Positions 44,196 to 52,596 of a stretch of 64,000 nucleotides of DNA are shown in pieces (the stretch's first letter is position 1; each line of letters starts with the position of its first letter). Source of the stretch: Vogesella urethralis (lineage in GTDB: Bacteria; Pseudomonadota; Gammaproteobacteria; Burkholderiales; Chromobacteriaceae); NCBI RefSeq assembly GCF_007644045.2, contig NZ_VMDW02000071.1, forward strand, positions 17,391 to 81,390, read 5' to 3'. The notes under the pieces are model-generated. The model ran no database searches and was not told where the DNA came from. It was given only the letters and a program-made list of their open reading frames with translations. Made by a program: the position numbers and the translations under genes.

Positions 44196-46157
44196 CTAGC
44201 GGCCGGTTTTGCGGCCAACCCTGGCCGGGCGGAACGCCTTCACTTCGCGCAATAGCGTGCGCCAGGCGTTGTCGTCGGCCGCCGGCGGTGCGTACTGCAG
44301 CCGTTGCCAGCGTTGCAGCAAGCCAGCCAGCTGATCGCGCTCCGCCGCCGTCAACGCTGCCGCCCGCGCCTGCAGCTCGCTGGCGGTATCGGCAGCCTGC
44401 GCCGCGATGCCGGCAGCCTGCAAGCGGCGCAGCAACAGCGCGTGCACCTGCTGCGGCAAGGTTTGCGGCGCCTGGCGACGGCGCAACAGCCACCACAGTA
44501 ACGGCCCGCCTGCCAGCAGCATGCCGCCCAGCAGCGCCTTGACGATGCTGGCGGCCGACACCTCGCCCAAGCCCAGCTTCTGGAACAAGCCTTGCTGGCT
44601 GGCGGCATCGTACCCCACCACCCAGCGCTGCCAGCTGAAATTGGCCAGCTGCCACTGCTGGCCCACCCACTGCGCCCAACCCGGCGGTTTGCCGCCCACC
44701 AGCGGCATGCGCGGCGCTGCTTCGCCCAGGGTATTGGCGATGCCGGCCTCGATACGCTGCGGCGCCACCAGACTGGTGGCGTCCACCCGCTGCCAGCTGC
44801 CGTCTACCCACACCTCGCTCCAGGCGTGCGCGTCCGACGACCGTATCTGCCAGAAGCGGCCCTGGCCATTGAATTCGCCGCCCTGAAAGCCCACCACCAC
44901 CCTGGCCGGCAAACCGGCGGCGCGCGCCAGCACGGTAAAGGCCGAGGCAAAGTGCTCGCAGAAACCCTGCCGGCTACCGAACAGGAAGCCATCCACCACG
45001 TCGCCCTGCAATTGCGGCGGGTTCAGCGTATAACGCAGGCCCTGCTCCGCCAGCCACAGTTGCAGCGCCTGCAAACGGGCGGCCGGCTGCGGGTGGCGCC
45101 CGGCCAGCGCCTGCGCTGCCGCCACCGTCCGCAGGTTGCCGGCAGGCAGGCTCAGGTAAAAGCCTTGCTCGCTGTCGGTCAGCGCATCGGCAAAACGCGG
45201 GCTGGCGATACTTTCTACTCGGTAACGGAAGCGTGCCTGGTTGGCCGCATCCAGCCGCCGTAGCCGTTGCTGGTATACCAGCGTCACCCCGTCGCCACTG
45301 GCTACGCCCTGCTCGAGCAGCGGCAGATAGCCCTGATACGGCTCGGCCACCACTTCGTAGCGCAGGCGCGGCGCATCGGACGCTACCGCAACACCGCGTT
45401 CGCGCGCCAGGTTGGCCGCACGCCAGCTGCTGCCGTCAAACTGGTCAAACACCATCACCCGCCAGTACAGCTGGCTGGGGCGCGGCTGGGTGCCGGCAAA
45501 CTCGGCAGTAAACACCGGCTCGCGCGACAGGATCATCTTGCCGATGGCGCCCGGGCTCATGCTGTCGGCCAGGCCGGTAGTGGCGCCCTGCTGCTGGCTG
45601 GGCATGCTCCACAGCGGGCCGGGCAGCCGCGGCATCACCACAAACAACACCACCATCAAGGGGAAGGACAGCAACAAGGCGCGGGCGGTGATGCGCGGGC
45701 TAAGCCGTGCTTCTTCGCCGGCCAGCAGCACCATGGCCCAGGTCAGCGCAAACAGCGACAGCACCAGCCATAGCGCCGACAGCGGGCTCTGGTCGAACAG
45801 CAACGGGGTGGCCGCCAGAAAAAAGCCCAGCGCCAGCAGTACGCGCCAGTCGCGCAGGGTGGCGGTTTCCAGCGCCTTGCCGCCCACCAGCAGCAACAGG
45901 AACGCCACGCCCCCTTCGCGGCCAACCAGCGTGCGCAGCTCGAACCACAGCGCGGCAATCGGCAACAACAGCGCCAGCATCAGCCACACACGGTGCGGCA
46001 ACGCCCGCCCGTGCCACACCAGCCAGCCGCGCCACGCCAGCAGCAGCATGTAGAGCATCGGTATCCACGCCGGCAGTTGCAGCAACAGCGGCATGGCCAC
46101 CAGCGCCAGCGCCAGCAAGGCGGCAAAGCAGGCCAGACGGCGCGGGTCAGCCAGCAT
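44196..46157 (-). CDS. TgpA-type membrane transglutaminase
   Basis: A 653-residue protein with an N-terminal membrane domain (DUF3488, about seven spans within residues 1-190), a periplasmic transglutaminase-like domain and a single span near residue 540. The papain-like triad can be read as Cys in QGFCEHFASAF, His in DAHAWSEVW and Asp in WQRVDAT. The family is TgpA of Pseudomonas, essential there but of unclear substrate. GGAG lies six bases before ATG 46157, which overlaps the DUF58 gene's end. Order MoxR, DUF58, TgpA is conserved in proteobacteria. Confidence 0.88.
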   Translation of the reverse strand: MLADPRRLACFAALLALALVAMPLLLQLPAWIPMLYMLLLAWRGWLVWHGRALPHRVWLMLALLLPIAALWFELRTLVGREGGVAFLLLLVGGKALETATLRDWRVLLALGFFLAATPLLFDQSPLSALWLVLSLFALTWAMVLLAGEEARLSPRITARALLLSFPLMVVLFVVMPRLPGPLWSMPSQQQGATTGLADSMSPGAIGKMILSREPVFTAEFAGTQPRPSQLYWRVMVFDQFDGSSWRAANLARERGVAVASDAPRLRYEVVAEPYQGYLPLLEQGVASGDGVTLVYQQRLRRLDAANQARFRYRVESIASPRFADALTDSEQGFYLSLPAGNLRTVAAAQALAGRHPQPAARLQALQLWLAEQGLRYTLNPPQLQGDVVDGFLFGSRQGFCEHFASAFTVLARAAGLPARVVVGFQGGEFNGQGRFWQIRSSDAHAWSEVWVDGSWQRVDATSLVAPQRIEAGIANTLGEAAPRMPLVGGKPPGWAQWVGQQWQLANFSWQRWVVGYDAASQQGLFQKLGLGEVSAASIVKALLGGMLLAGGPLLWWLLRRRQAPQTLPQQVHALLLRRLQAAGIAAQAADTASELQARAAALTAAERDQLAGLLQRWQRLQYAPPAADDNAWRTLLREVKAFRPARVGRKTGR

Positions 46158-47100
46158 CGCGCACTCCAAAGCTGGCCAACGCGATCAGGCCTTCATCACT
46201 CTGCCCCGGCCCCAGCTGCAGCGCCTGCTGCGGCAGGCACAGCAACAGCCCCTGCGCCGCTGCCTGCGCCTGTAACAGCTGCCAGCACAGATGCGACAAA
46301 CGCTGTTCCGGCGGCATGGTGGCCGGGTAGTCATCCCAGTTCAGGCACAGCTGGCCGCCGGGTGCCTGTGGCGTGGCAAATTCGCGCGCGGCCAGCACGC
46401 CACGGCGGGCGTACACGCGCCAGGCAATGCTGCGCACGCTCTGGCCCGACTGCCAGGCTGCCAGGCCGGCAAAGTCGTCGCCACCGGGCAGCGCCAGCGC
46501 CACGTCGGCCTCGCCCTCGTCGCTGGCGGCGGCCGGCAAGCGTGCCTCGGCCAGCGGCCGCGGATACACCCACAGCCGGCTATCCAGCCGCACCTGGGTA
46601 AAGGCGCGCACCAGGCCCAGCGGCGCTTCCGACCACACGCGCAGCACCGGCATCGCCAGTTGGCCGCGATGCGGCGCCGGCAGTGGCAAATCCAGCACCG
46701 CCGGCTGACGGCAGCGCTGCAAGGTGGCGGGCTGGCCGTACCAGCCCAGGCACACGTGGCGCGGCTGGCCGTCGTCCCACTGCAGGCGCAAGCGGAACAG
46801 CGCCTCGCCGCCGGCAAACACGTTGGCCGCCGGCAGGGCGTGCAGTTGCAGGCCGGCCAGCTGGCGGTAAGCCAGCAGCACCGACACCAGCATCAACGCT
46901 GCAATCCAGAACGCCAGCCCGTAAGCCAGGCTGACGGCGTAGTTGAGCGCGCCCACCCACACCGCCAGCGCCACCAGCAGCATCATCGCCCCCAGCGGCG
47001 TAGGCAGCAGGTAGATGCGACGCTGGCCCAGCGTGACGCTGGCTTCGCGCGGCGTGTGGCGCAATACCCAGCGCTGCAGCGCCTCACGCCAGCGGAACAT
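46147..47100 (-). CDS. DUF58 domain protein
   Basis: A 317-residue protein with two membrane spans near residues 33-75 and a cytoplasmic DUF58 segment containing VYPRPLAEARLP, GDDFAGLAAWQSGQSVRSIAWRVYARRG and LCLNWDDYP. DUF58 proteins are related to von Willebrand A folds and partner with MoxR ATPases. The usual family metal-binding pattern is only partly visible. It overlaps the MoxR gene upstream by 17 bases and the TgpA gene downstream by 11, so all three are translated together. Confidence 0.85.
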   Translation of the reverse strand: MFRWREALQRWVLRHTPREASVTLGQRRIYLLPTPLGAMMLLVALAVWVGALNYAVSLAYGLAFWIAALMLVSVLLAYRQLAGLQLHALPAANVFAGGEALFRLRLQWDDGQPRHVCLGWYGQPATLQRCRQPAVLDLPLPAPHRGQLAMPVLRVWSEAPLGLVRAFTQVRLDSRLWVYPRPLAEARLPAAASDEGEADVALALPGGDDFAGLAAWQSGQSVRSIAWRVYARRGVLAAREFATPQAPGGQLCLNWDDYPATMPPEQRLSHLCWQLLQAQAAAQGLLLCLPQQALQLGPGQSDEGLIALASFGVRDAG

Positions 47101-47992
47101 GGGCCAGCATCCGCTGCAGCAGCGCCGCGCTGTCGGCGCCCGGCAGCCGCGGCACCAGCCGGTGCGCGGCCACCGCCACGAACACCGCCTTGATGTCTTC
47201 CGGCAACACGTGGTCGCGCTCGTCCAGCAAGGCCCAGGCGCGCGCGGCGGCCAACAGTGCCAGGCCGGCGCGCGGGCTCAGGCCGTGCACGAAGTGTTCC
47301 TGCTCGCGGGTGGCTTGCAACAGGGCCAGCACGTAGCCGGCCAGCGCCGGGGACACGTGCAGGCTGGCCGCTTTTTGCTGCAAGGCCTGCAGCTCGGCCA
47401 CGCTCAGCGCGGCTTTCAGCTGCTGGGTGGCCTGACGCCGGTCGCCGCCCTGCAGCAGCTTCAGCTCGGCATCGGCCGGCGGGTAACCCAGCGAGATGCG
47501 CATCAGGAAGCGGTCCAGCTGTGATTCCGGCAACGGGAAAGTGCCGCGCTGACCATCCGGGTTTTGCGTGGCGATGACGAAGAATGGCGATGGCAGCGGG
47601 TGGGTATGGCCGTCGGCCGACACCTGGCGCTCTTCCATGGCCTCCAGCAGCGCGGACTGTACCTTGGGCGAGGCGCGGTTGATTTCATCCGCCAGCAACA
47701 GCTGCGAGAACACCGGGCCGGGCCGGAACTCGAAGCGGCCCTCCGCCGGCAGGAACACGCTGCCGCCCAGCACGTCGCCGGGCAGCAGGTCGCTGGTGAA
47801 CTGCACCCGCCGGTAGCCCAGGCCCAGCACGGCGGCCAGGCTATGCGCCAAGGTGGTTTTGCCCACGCCGGGCACGTCCTCGATCAACAAGTGGCCGCCC
47901 GCCAGCAGGCAGGCCACAGCCAGCCGCGTTTGCTGCGGTTTCCCCAAAATCAAGGCATTAAGTTGACGATACGCAAAGGTGATGGATTGCAT
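47084..47992 (-). CDS. MoxR-family AAA+ ATPase
   Basis: A 302-residue ATPase acting as chaperone for partner proteins with DUF58/VWA domains. Motifs are Walker A VPGVGKTTLA near residue 40, the family stretch VQFTSDLLPGDVLGGSVF, Walker B LLADEINRASPKVQSALLEAMEERQV, sensor 1 VIATQNP and the LPESQLDRFLMRI arginine-finger region. It is the first gene of the leftward MoxR-DUF58-TgpA group. The target complex is not known. Confidence 0.92.
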   Translation of the reverse strand: MQSITFAYRQLNALILGKPQQTRLAVACLLAGGHLLIEDVPGVGKTTLAHSLAAVLGLGYRRVQFTSDLLPGDVLGGSVFLPAEGRFEFRPGPVFSQLLLADEINRASPKVQSALLEAMEERQVSADGHTHPLPSPFFVIATQNPDGQRGTFPLPESQLDRFLMRISLGYPPADAELKLLQGGDRRQATQQLKAALSVAELQALQQKAASLHVSPALAGYVLALLQATREQEHFVHGLSPRAGLALLAAARAWALLDERDHVLPEDIKAVFVAVAAHRLVPRLPGADSAALLQRMLAHVPLA

Positions 47993-48069
47993 TCGGGCCT
48001 GCTTACGCGCACTATTTATTAAAAAATCATATATCCCTTTTGCCTCGGCAAAGCAACAAGGAAACGCTC

Positions 48070-49029
48070 GTGCTTAACTGGTTGAAATCCCATATTACCG
48101 GCGGGGGACTCACCGCCTACATCACACACGGAGACTGCCTGCAACACAATATGGGGGTGGGCCATCCCGAGTGCCCCGAGCGGCTGATCGCCATCCGCGA
48201 CCAGCTGATGGCCGGGCAGATTTTCGACAGCCTGCAGGAAGTGGAAGCCCCCAAGGTCAGCGAACAGCAGCTGGCCCGTGTGCACCCGCCCCATTACGTG
48301 GAGTACATCGAAGCGTGCGCGCCGTCGGTGGGCACCTTCCGCGTCGACCCCGACACCGCGATGAACCCAGGCACCCTGCCCGCCGCCCAGCGCGCCGCCG
48401 GCGCCGTGGTCAAGGCCGTCGACATGGTGATGGGCCGCGAGGCGCCCAATGCCTTCTGCGCCATCCGCCCGCCCGGCCACCACGCCGAAAGCGACAAGGC
48501 GATGGGCTTCTGCTTCTTCAACAACATCGCCGTCGGCATTGCCCACGCGCTGTCGCAGCACCGGCTGGAACGCGTGGCCGTGATCGACTTCGACGTGCAC
48601 CACGGCAACGGCACCGAAGAAATCTTCCACGACGACCCGCGCGTACTGATGGTGTCCATCTTCCAGCACCCGTTCTACCCCTACAGCGGCGACAACCCGA
48701 TGGGGCCGAACATGCACCACGTGCCGATGAAGGCCGGCAGTGGCAGCCGCGAGTTCCGCGAGGCCGTGGAGTATTTGTGGCTGCCGCAGCTGCGCGAGTT
48801 CCAGCCACAGATGATTTTCATCTCGGCCGGTTTCGATGCCCACCGCGAGGACGACATGGGCTCGCTAGGCCTGGTAGAAGCCGATTACGAATGGGTAACG
48901 CGGCAACTGATGATGGTGGCGGCCGAACACTGCGAGGGCCGCATCGTGTCGGTACTGGAGGGCGGCTACGACCTGTCGTCGCTGGCGCGCAGCGTCACCG
49001 CCCACGTGAAGGTACTGTCCGACGGCTAG
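48070..49029 (+). CDS. Histone deacetylase-superfamily amidohydrolase
   Basis: A 319-residue zinc amidohydrolase of the HDAC/AcuC/acetylpolyamine group. Active-site signatures are GHPECPERL, the paired histidines of RPPGHHAE, zinc ligands in DFDVHHGNGTEEIF and a third aspartate in SAGFDAHREDD. Substrates in the family include acetyl-lysine proteins and acetylated polyamines; the sequence does not decide. The GTG start at 48070 has AAGGA seven bases upstream. A TTG at 48040 would add ten residues. It might oppose the Pat-type acetylase 9 kb away, which is only a suggestion. Confidence 0.88.
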   Translation: MLNWLKSHITGGGLTAYITHGDCLQHNMGVGHPECPERLIAIRDQLMAGQIFDSLQEVEAPKVSEQQLARVHPPHYVEYIEACAPSVGTFRVDPDTAMNPGTLPAAQRAAGAVVKAVDMVMGREAPNAFCAIRPPGHHAESDKAMGFCFFNNIAVGIAHALSQHRLERVAVIDFDVHHGNGTEEIFHDDPRVLMVSIFQHPFYPYSGDNPMGPNMHHVPMKAGSGSREFREAVEYLWLPQLREFQPQMIFISAGFDAHREDDMGSLGLVEADYEWVTRQLMMVAAEHCEGRIVSVLEGGYDLSSLARSVTAHVKVLSDG

Positions 49030-49052
49030 CCCGGCAGCCGGCCCGGCATGCA

Positions 49053-49083
49053 AAAGCCCCGCTATCGCGACAGCGGGGCTTTC
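49053..49083. terminator. Terminator between the deacetylase and def genes
   Basis: AAAGCCCCGCT and AGCGGGGCTTT pair around an eight-base loop. The structure is symmetric and lies between converging genes, so it may work both ways. Confidence 0.75.
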
Positions 49084-49094
49084 GTTTCAGGGTG

Positions 49095-49601
49095 TCATGA
49101 CGCCAGCTGCGGCAACCATTGCGGGTGGCGCCAGTACACCCAGCGCTGACGCCAGCGCGGCAGGTGGTCGACAAACACGCGGCCGGCCAGGTGGTCCAGC
49201 TCGTGCTGGATGGCGGCGGCCTGGAAATCGTAAGCGGTGAGGGTAAAAGGTTGGCCGCAACGGTCGAGTGCAGCCAGTTCGATCACTTCAGCGCGGGCGA
49301 TGCTGGCGCGGTAACCCGGCAAGCTCAGGCAGCTTTCCTTGCCGCGCACCCGGCCGCGCTGCGCCACGATGCGCGGGTTGATCAGCACCAGCGGCGCATT
49401 GCGCTGGTCGCTGACATCGACGACGGCCACGGCGAATGTTTCGCCAATCTGGTTGGCCGCCATGCCCACCGCGTTGCGGGTGGCGTACAGCGTATCGAGC
49501 AGGTCATCCACCAGAGGCTGCACCTGACTGACATCGTTTACCGGTTGGGCCTGGCGGCGCAGGCTGGGGTCACTCAGGGGCAGTATCGGGCGGATGGTCA
49601 T
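49095..49601 (-). CDS. def: Peptide deformylase (second-copy type)
   Basis: A 168-residue metallo-deformylase that removes the formyl group from nascent proteins. Motif 3, IQHELDHLAG, is intact. Motif 2 is ESCLSLPG rather than the usual EGCLS, and motif 1 is AVGMAANQIG rather than GxGLAAPQ. The metal ligands (Cys and two His) and catalytic Glu are therefore kept. Such variants are typical of an extra deformylase; a main def is normally beside fmt, which is not here. It contains two copies of the recurrent word. Confidence 0.9.
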   Translation of the reverse strand: MTIRPILPLSDPSLRRQAQPVNDVSQVQPLVDDLLDTLYATRNAVGMAANQIGETFAVAVVDVSDQRNAPLVLINPRIVAQRGRVRGKESCLSLPGYRASIARAEVIELAALDRCGQPFTLTAYDFQAAAIQHELDHLAGRVFVDHLPRWRQRWVYWRHPQWLPQLAS

Positions 49602-49604
49602 GGC

Positions 49605-50237
49605 TCAGGGCTGGTTTTTGTCTCCCGGCGCGGCTTGGCCAATCTTGTCTTCCTGGCCGGTCAACAGGTTTATCAGGTTCGATTTGTGGCGGTGTACCAC
49701 CAGAATCGCGATGATAATGCTGGTGCCCCAGTACACACTTTGCGGTCCGACAATAAAGAACGCATAAACCGGGGTCAGCACACAGGCCACGATGGCCGAC
49801 AGCGACGAGATCTTGACCACAAAGGCCATGAACAGCCAGGTGGCCAGCGCCGCCAGCGCCAGCCAGCCGTTGAACGCGGCCAGCACGCCCACCGCAGTGG
49901 CCACGCCCTTGCCGCCCTTGAAGCCGAAGAACACCGGCCACATGTGGCCGGCCAGCACCGCCAGGCCGGACATCGCCACCGCCTGCTCGCCCAGGCCGTA
50001 GGCCGGGCCGAAATGGTTTACCAGTACCACGGCGATCCAGCCTTTGACGCCGTCGCCCAGCAGGGTAAGCGCCGCCGCCAGCTTCTTGCCGGAACGCAGC
50101 ACATTGGTGGCACCAGGGTTTTTGGAACCGTAGGTACGCGGGTCGGCCATGCCCATCAGCCGGGTAACGATCACCGCGAAAGACAGGGAGCCGATCAGAT
50201 AGGCGCCCAAAATGAAGGCAAACGCTGTTGTGGTCAT
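49605..50237 (-). CDS. plsY: Acyl-phosphate glycerol-3-phosphate acyltransferase
   Basis: A 210-residue inner-membrane enzyme making lysophosphatidic acid from acyl phosphate. About five membrane spans are seen, with the catalytic motifs YLIGSLSFAVIVTRLMG (near residue 14), GSKNPGATNVLRSGKK, the glycine-rich GFKGGKGVATAVGVL and later HRHKSNLINLLTG. It lies three bases upstream of def and diverges from folB, the usual plsY neighbour in many proteobacteria. Confidence 0.95.
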   Translation of the reverse strand: MTTTAFAFILGAYLIGSLSFAVIVTRLMGMADPRTYGSKNPGATNVLRSGKKLAAALTLLGDGVKGWIAVVLVNHFGPAYGLGEQAVAMSGLAVLAGHMWPVFFGFKGGKGVATAVGVLAAFNGWLALAALATWLFMAFVVKISSLSAIVACVLTPVYAFFIVGPQSVYWGTSIIIAILVVHRHKSNLINLLTGQEDKIGQAAPGDKNQP

Positions 50238-50305
50238 GGCTTATCCACTAGAATGCAAGGCTTGGCATTTTACGGTATCGGGCACTAAACCCAAAGCCCG
50301 CAACG

Positions 50306-50665
50306 ATGGACATTATCTTTTTGCGCGAAGTGCGCGCCGACACGGTCATCGGCGTTTACGACTGGGAGCGTACCGCCGCCCAGACGGTGTTGCTGGATAT
50401 CGAGTACGGCATTCCCAGCGAAGTGCCCTGCCACAGCGACAATATCGGCGACACCATCCATTACGGCGAAGTGGTGGAGCGCGTGCGCGCCTCGCTGGCC
50501 GAGCAGCACTTCCTGCTGATCGAAGCGCTGGCCGAGCACATCGCCAGCATCGTGCGCGACGAATTCGGCGCCCCGTGGGTGCGCGTCGCCGTCACCAAGC
50601 TGAACATCCTGCCGGACGTCAAACACGTGGGCGTGATGATCGAGCGCGGCCACCGCCCGCACTGA
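50306..50665 (+). CDS. folB: Dihydroneopterin aldolase
   Basis: A 119-residue tunnelling-fold enzyme of folate synthesis that converts dihydroneopterin to hydroxymethyl-dihydropterin. Signatures are RADTVIGVYDWER with the conserved Glu, DTIHYGEVVERV, and LIEALAEHIASIV. The C-terminal KLNILPDVKHVGVMIER is standard. It diverges from plsY over a 68-base gap and is closed by a terminator containing the recurrent word. Confidence 0.95.
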   Translation: MDIIFLREVRADTVIGVYDWERTAAQTVLLDIEYGIPSEVPCHSDNIGDTIHYGEVVERVRASLAEQHFLLIEALAEHIASIVRDEFGAPWVRVAVTKLNILPDVKHVGVMIERGHRPH

Positions 50666-50681
50666 GCGCCACGCCAAAGAC

Positions 50682-50725
50682 AAAGCCCTGCGGCCAACCC
50701 TGTTACAGGTTGGCCGCAGGGCTTT
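50682..50725 (+). terminator. folB terminator built from two inverted copies of the recurrent word
   Basis: An 18-bp perfect stem encloses an eight-base loop and is followed by a T run. Its upper part is GCGGCCAACC (50690-50699) paired with GGTTGGCCGC (50708-50717). This is the same arrangement in which Neisseria uptake sequences serve as terminators. Confidence 0.88.
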
Positions 50726-50746
50726 TTGCTGCCGGCCGGGCGAGGG

Positions 50747-51133
50747 TTAATCCTCGCGGTTACGCATGAAATCGGCGGTGTTGTAGAACGCCTCGATCAG
50801 TTTGGCCTTCAGCCAGTCTTCGCACACCAGCTCGTTCACCGCTTGCGTCATGCACTGCATCCACTGGTCGCGCGCCACGCTGTCCACCGCGAACGGCATG
50901 TGGCGCATGCGCAGGCGCGGGTGGCCGAACTTGTCCATGAACAGCGGCGGGCCGCCCAGCCAGCCGGACAGAAACATGTACAGCTTTTCGCGCGAGCCGG
51001 CCAGGTCGGCCGGGTGCATGTCGCGCAGCGCCTTGACCGACGGGTCGCTGTCCATGATGTCGTAGAAGCGGTCGGTCAGCCAGCGCACCACGCCAGCGCC
51101 GCCCAGCAGCTCGTATGGGGTCATTTCCTGCAT
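50747..51133 (-). CDS. Group II truncated haemoglobin
   Basis: A 128-residue two-on-two globin. The distal B10 position is Tyr in DRFYDIM (Y24), the proximal F8 histidine is H78 in RMRHMPF, and the invariant G8 tryptophan of group II is W91 (ARDQWMQCM). GPPLF and SREKLYMFLSGWLGG are further family marks. Roles in O2 or NO chemistry are usual for the family. ATG 51133 is chosen because AGGA lies at the proper distance; a GTG upstream would add nine residues. Confidence 0.92.
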   Translation of the reverse strand: MQEMTPYELLGGAGVVRWLTDRFYDIMDSDPSVKALRDMHPADLAGSREKLYMFLSGWLGGPPLFMDKFGHPRLRMRHMPFAVDSVARDQWMQCMTQAVNELVCEDWLKAKLIEAFYNTADFMRNRED

Positions 51134-51206
51134 GATGGTTTCCTGCCAAACAAGGCGCACATGGTAGCACGCGCCCCCGGTGCTGCCGCGTGGTCAGGTC
51201 AACAAA

Positions 51207-52463
51207 TCACACGCCCAGAAACGGGAAGGCCAGCGGTGCCGGGCGACCGCAAATCAGCTCGGCCAGCGCACGGCCGGAGCCGGGGCCTTCGGTCCAGCCC
51301 AGCGTGCCGTGGCCGGTATTGAGCCACAGGTTGCGGTAGGCAAAGCGGCCGATCAGCGGCACATTGCCGGGCGAGGCCGGGCGTAGGCCGGTCCAGAAAC
51401 GGGCGGCGTCCCAATCGCAGGCGTCGGGAAACAGCTGCTGCGTACGGCGCACCAGCGCGGCGCAGCGCACCGGGTTCAGGTGGCTGCTGTAACCCGACAG
51501 CTCGGCGGTGCCGGCCACCCGCAGCGTGTCGCCCAGCCGCGAAAACACCAGCTTGTGCGACTCGTCGGTAATGCTCACCTGCGGCGCGGCGGCGGCGTCG
51601 CGCACCGGCAAGGTGGCGGAGTAGCCCTTGGCCGGGTACACCGCAATGCGCTGGCCCAGCGGCGCCAGCAACAGCGGGGTATGGCTGCCCAGCGCCAGCA
51701 CGTAGGCGTCGGCCTGCAGCGTGTCGAAACGGCCATCCGGCCCGGTAATGGACACCCCGGCCAGCTGCGGCCCTTGCGGCAGCAAGGCATTGATGCGCGT
51801 CTGCCAGGCAAATTCGACGCCGGCGTCGGCGCAGGCAGCCGCCAGCTGGCAGGTAAACTGGTGCACGTCGCCCGATTCGTCGCTTTCGCACCAGGTGGCG
51901 GCCAGCAACTGCGGGGCGATCGCCGCCAACGCCGGCTCGCGCGCCACCGCGTCGTCCGGCGACACCAGCCGCCGGGTAACGCCCTCCTCCGCCAGCAGCT
52001 TGCAGGCGGTCAGCGCGTGCTCTACGTCCTGGCGCTGGAACAATAGCGCCAGAATGCCTTGCTGGCGGTGCGCATACTGCAGCGGCAACTGCTGGCGCAG
52101 CATGGCGAAGGTTTGCTGGCTGTAACGCCCCAGCGCCACCATGTGGCGCAGGTTGGCCGCGTGGCGACCGGGCAGGCACTCGGCCAGAAAGCGCAGCGCC
52201 CAGCGCCACTGCGCCGGGTCCAGGTGCGGGCGGAACCACAACGGCGCGTCCTCGCGCAGCATCCAGCGCAGCACGCGCCACGGTGTGGACGGGTGCGCCC
52301 ACGGCTCGGACTGGCTGACCGAAATCTGGCCGCCGTTGGCAAAGCTGGTTTCGCGTGCCGGCCCGCTGGCGCGGTCCACCACCACCACCTCGTGCCCGGC
52401 CTGGCGCAGGAACCAGGCGGTGGAAATACCGATAATGCCGGCACCCAGTACCGCAACCTTCAT
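51207..52463 (-). CDS. dadA: D-amino acid dehydrogenase small subunit
   Basis: A 418-residue FAD-dependent dehydrogenase that deaminates D-amino acids, chiefly D-alanine, at the inner membrane. The Rossmann motif VAVLGAGIIGISTAWFL opens the protein and EVVVVDRASGPARETSFANGG follows. Later marks are YPAKGYSATLPV and the FAD-contacting GHGTLGWTEGPGSGRALAEL. AAGG is well spaced before the ATG. The racemase dadX is not adjacent. It lies between the globin gene and cheR without evident operon partners. Confidence 0.94.
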   Translation of the reverse strand: MKVAVLGAGIIGISTAWFLRQAGHEVVVVDRASGPARETSFANGGQISVSQSEPWAHPSTPWRVLRWMLREDAPLWFRPHLDPAQWRWALRFLAECLPGRHAANLRHMVALGRYSQQTFAMLRQQLPLQYAHRQQGILALLFQRQDVEHALTACKLLAEEGVTRRLVSPDDAVAREPALAAIAPQLLAATWCESDESGDVHQFTCQLAAACADAGVEFAWQTRINALLPQGPQLAGVSITGPDGRFDTLQADAYVLALGSHTPLLLAPLGQRIAVYPAKGYSATLPVRDAAAAPQVSITDESHKLVFSRLGDTLRVAGTAELSGYSSHLNPVRCAALVRRTQQLFPDACDWDAARFWTGLRPASPGNVPLIGRFAYRNLWLNTGHGTLGWTEGPGSGRALAELICGRPAPLAFPFLGV

Positions 52464-52518
52464 CGCTTACCTTTCGTGCATCCATGCCGCCGCCACAGGC
52501 CAGCGCTGGCGCGGACAA

Positions 52519-52542
52519 GAAAAAGGGCCCCCGCAGGGGCCC
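52519..52542 (-). terminator. Terminator of cheR
   Basis: GGGCCCC and GGGGCCC pair around a short loop and are followed on the minus strand by TTTTTCTT, about 55 bases after the cheR stop. Confidence 0.75.
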
Positions 52543-52596
52543 GGGCCGGCAAGCATGGTAAAGCGATGCTTGCGGCATGCCAAGCTGACGTGGCCG

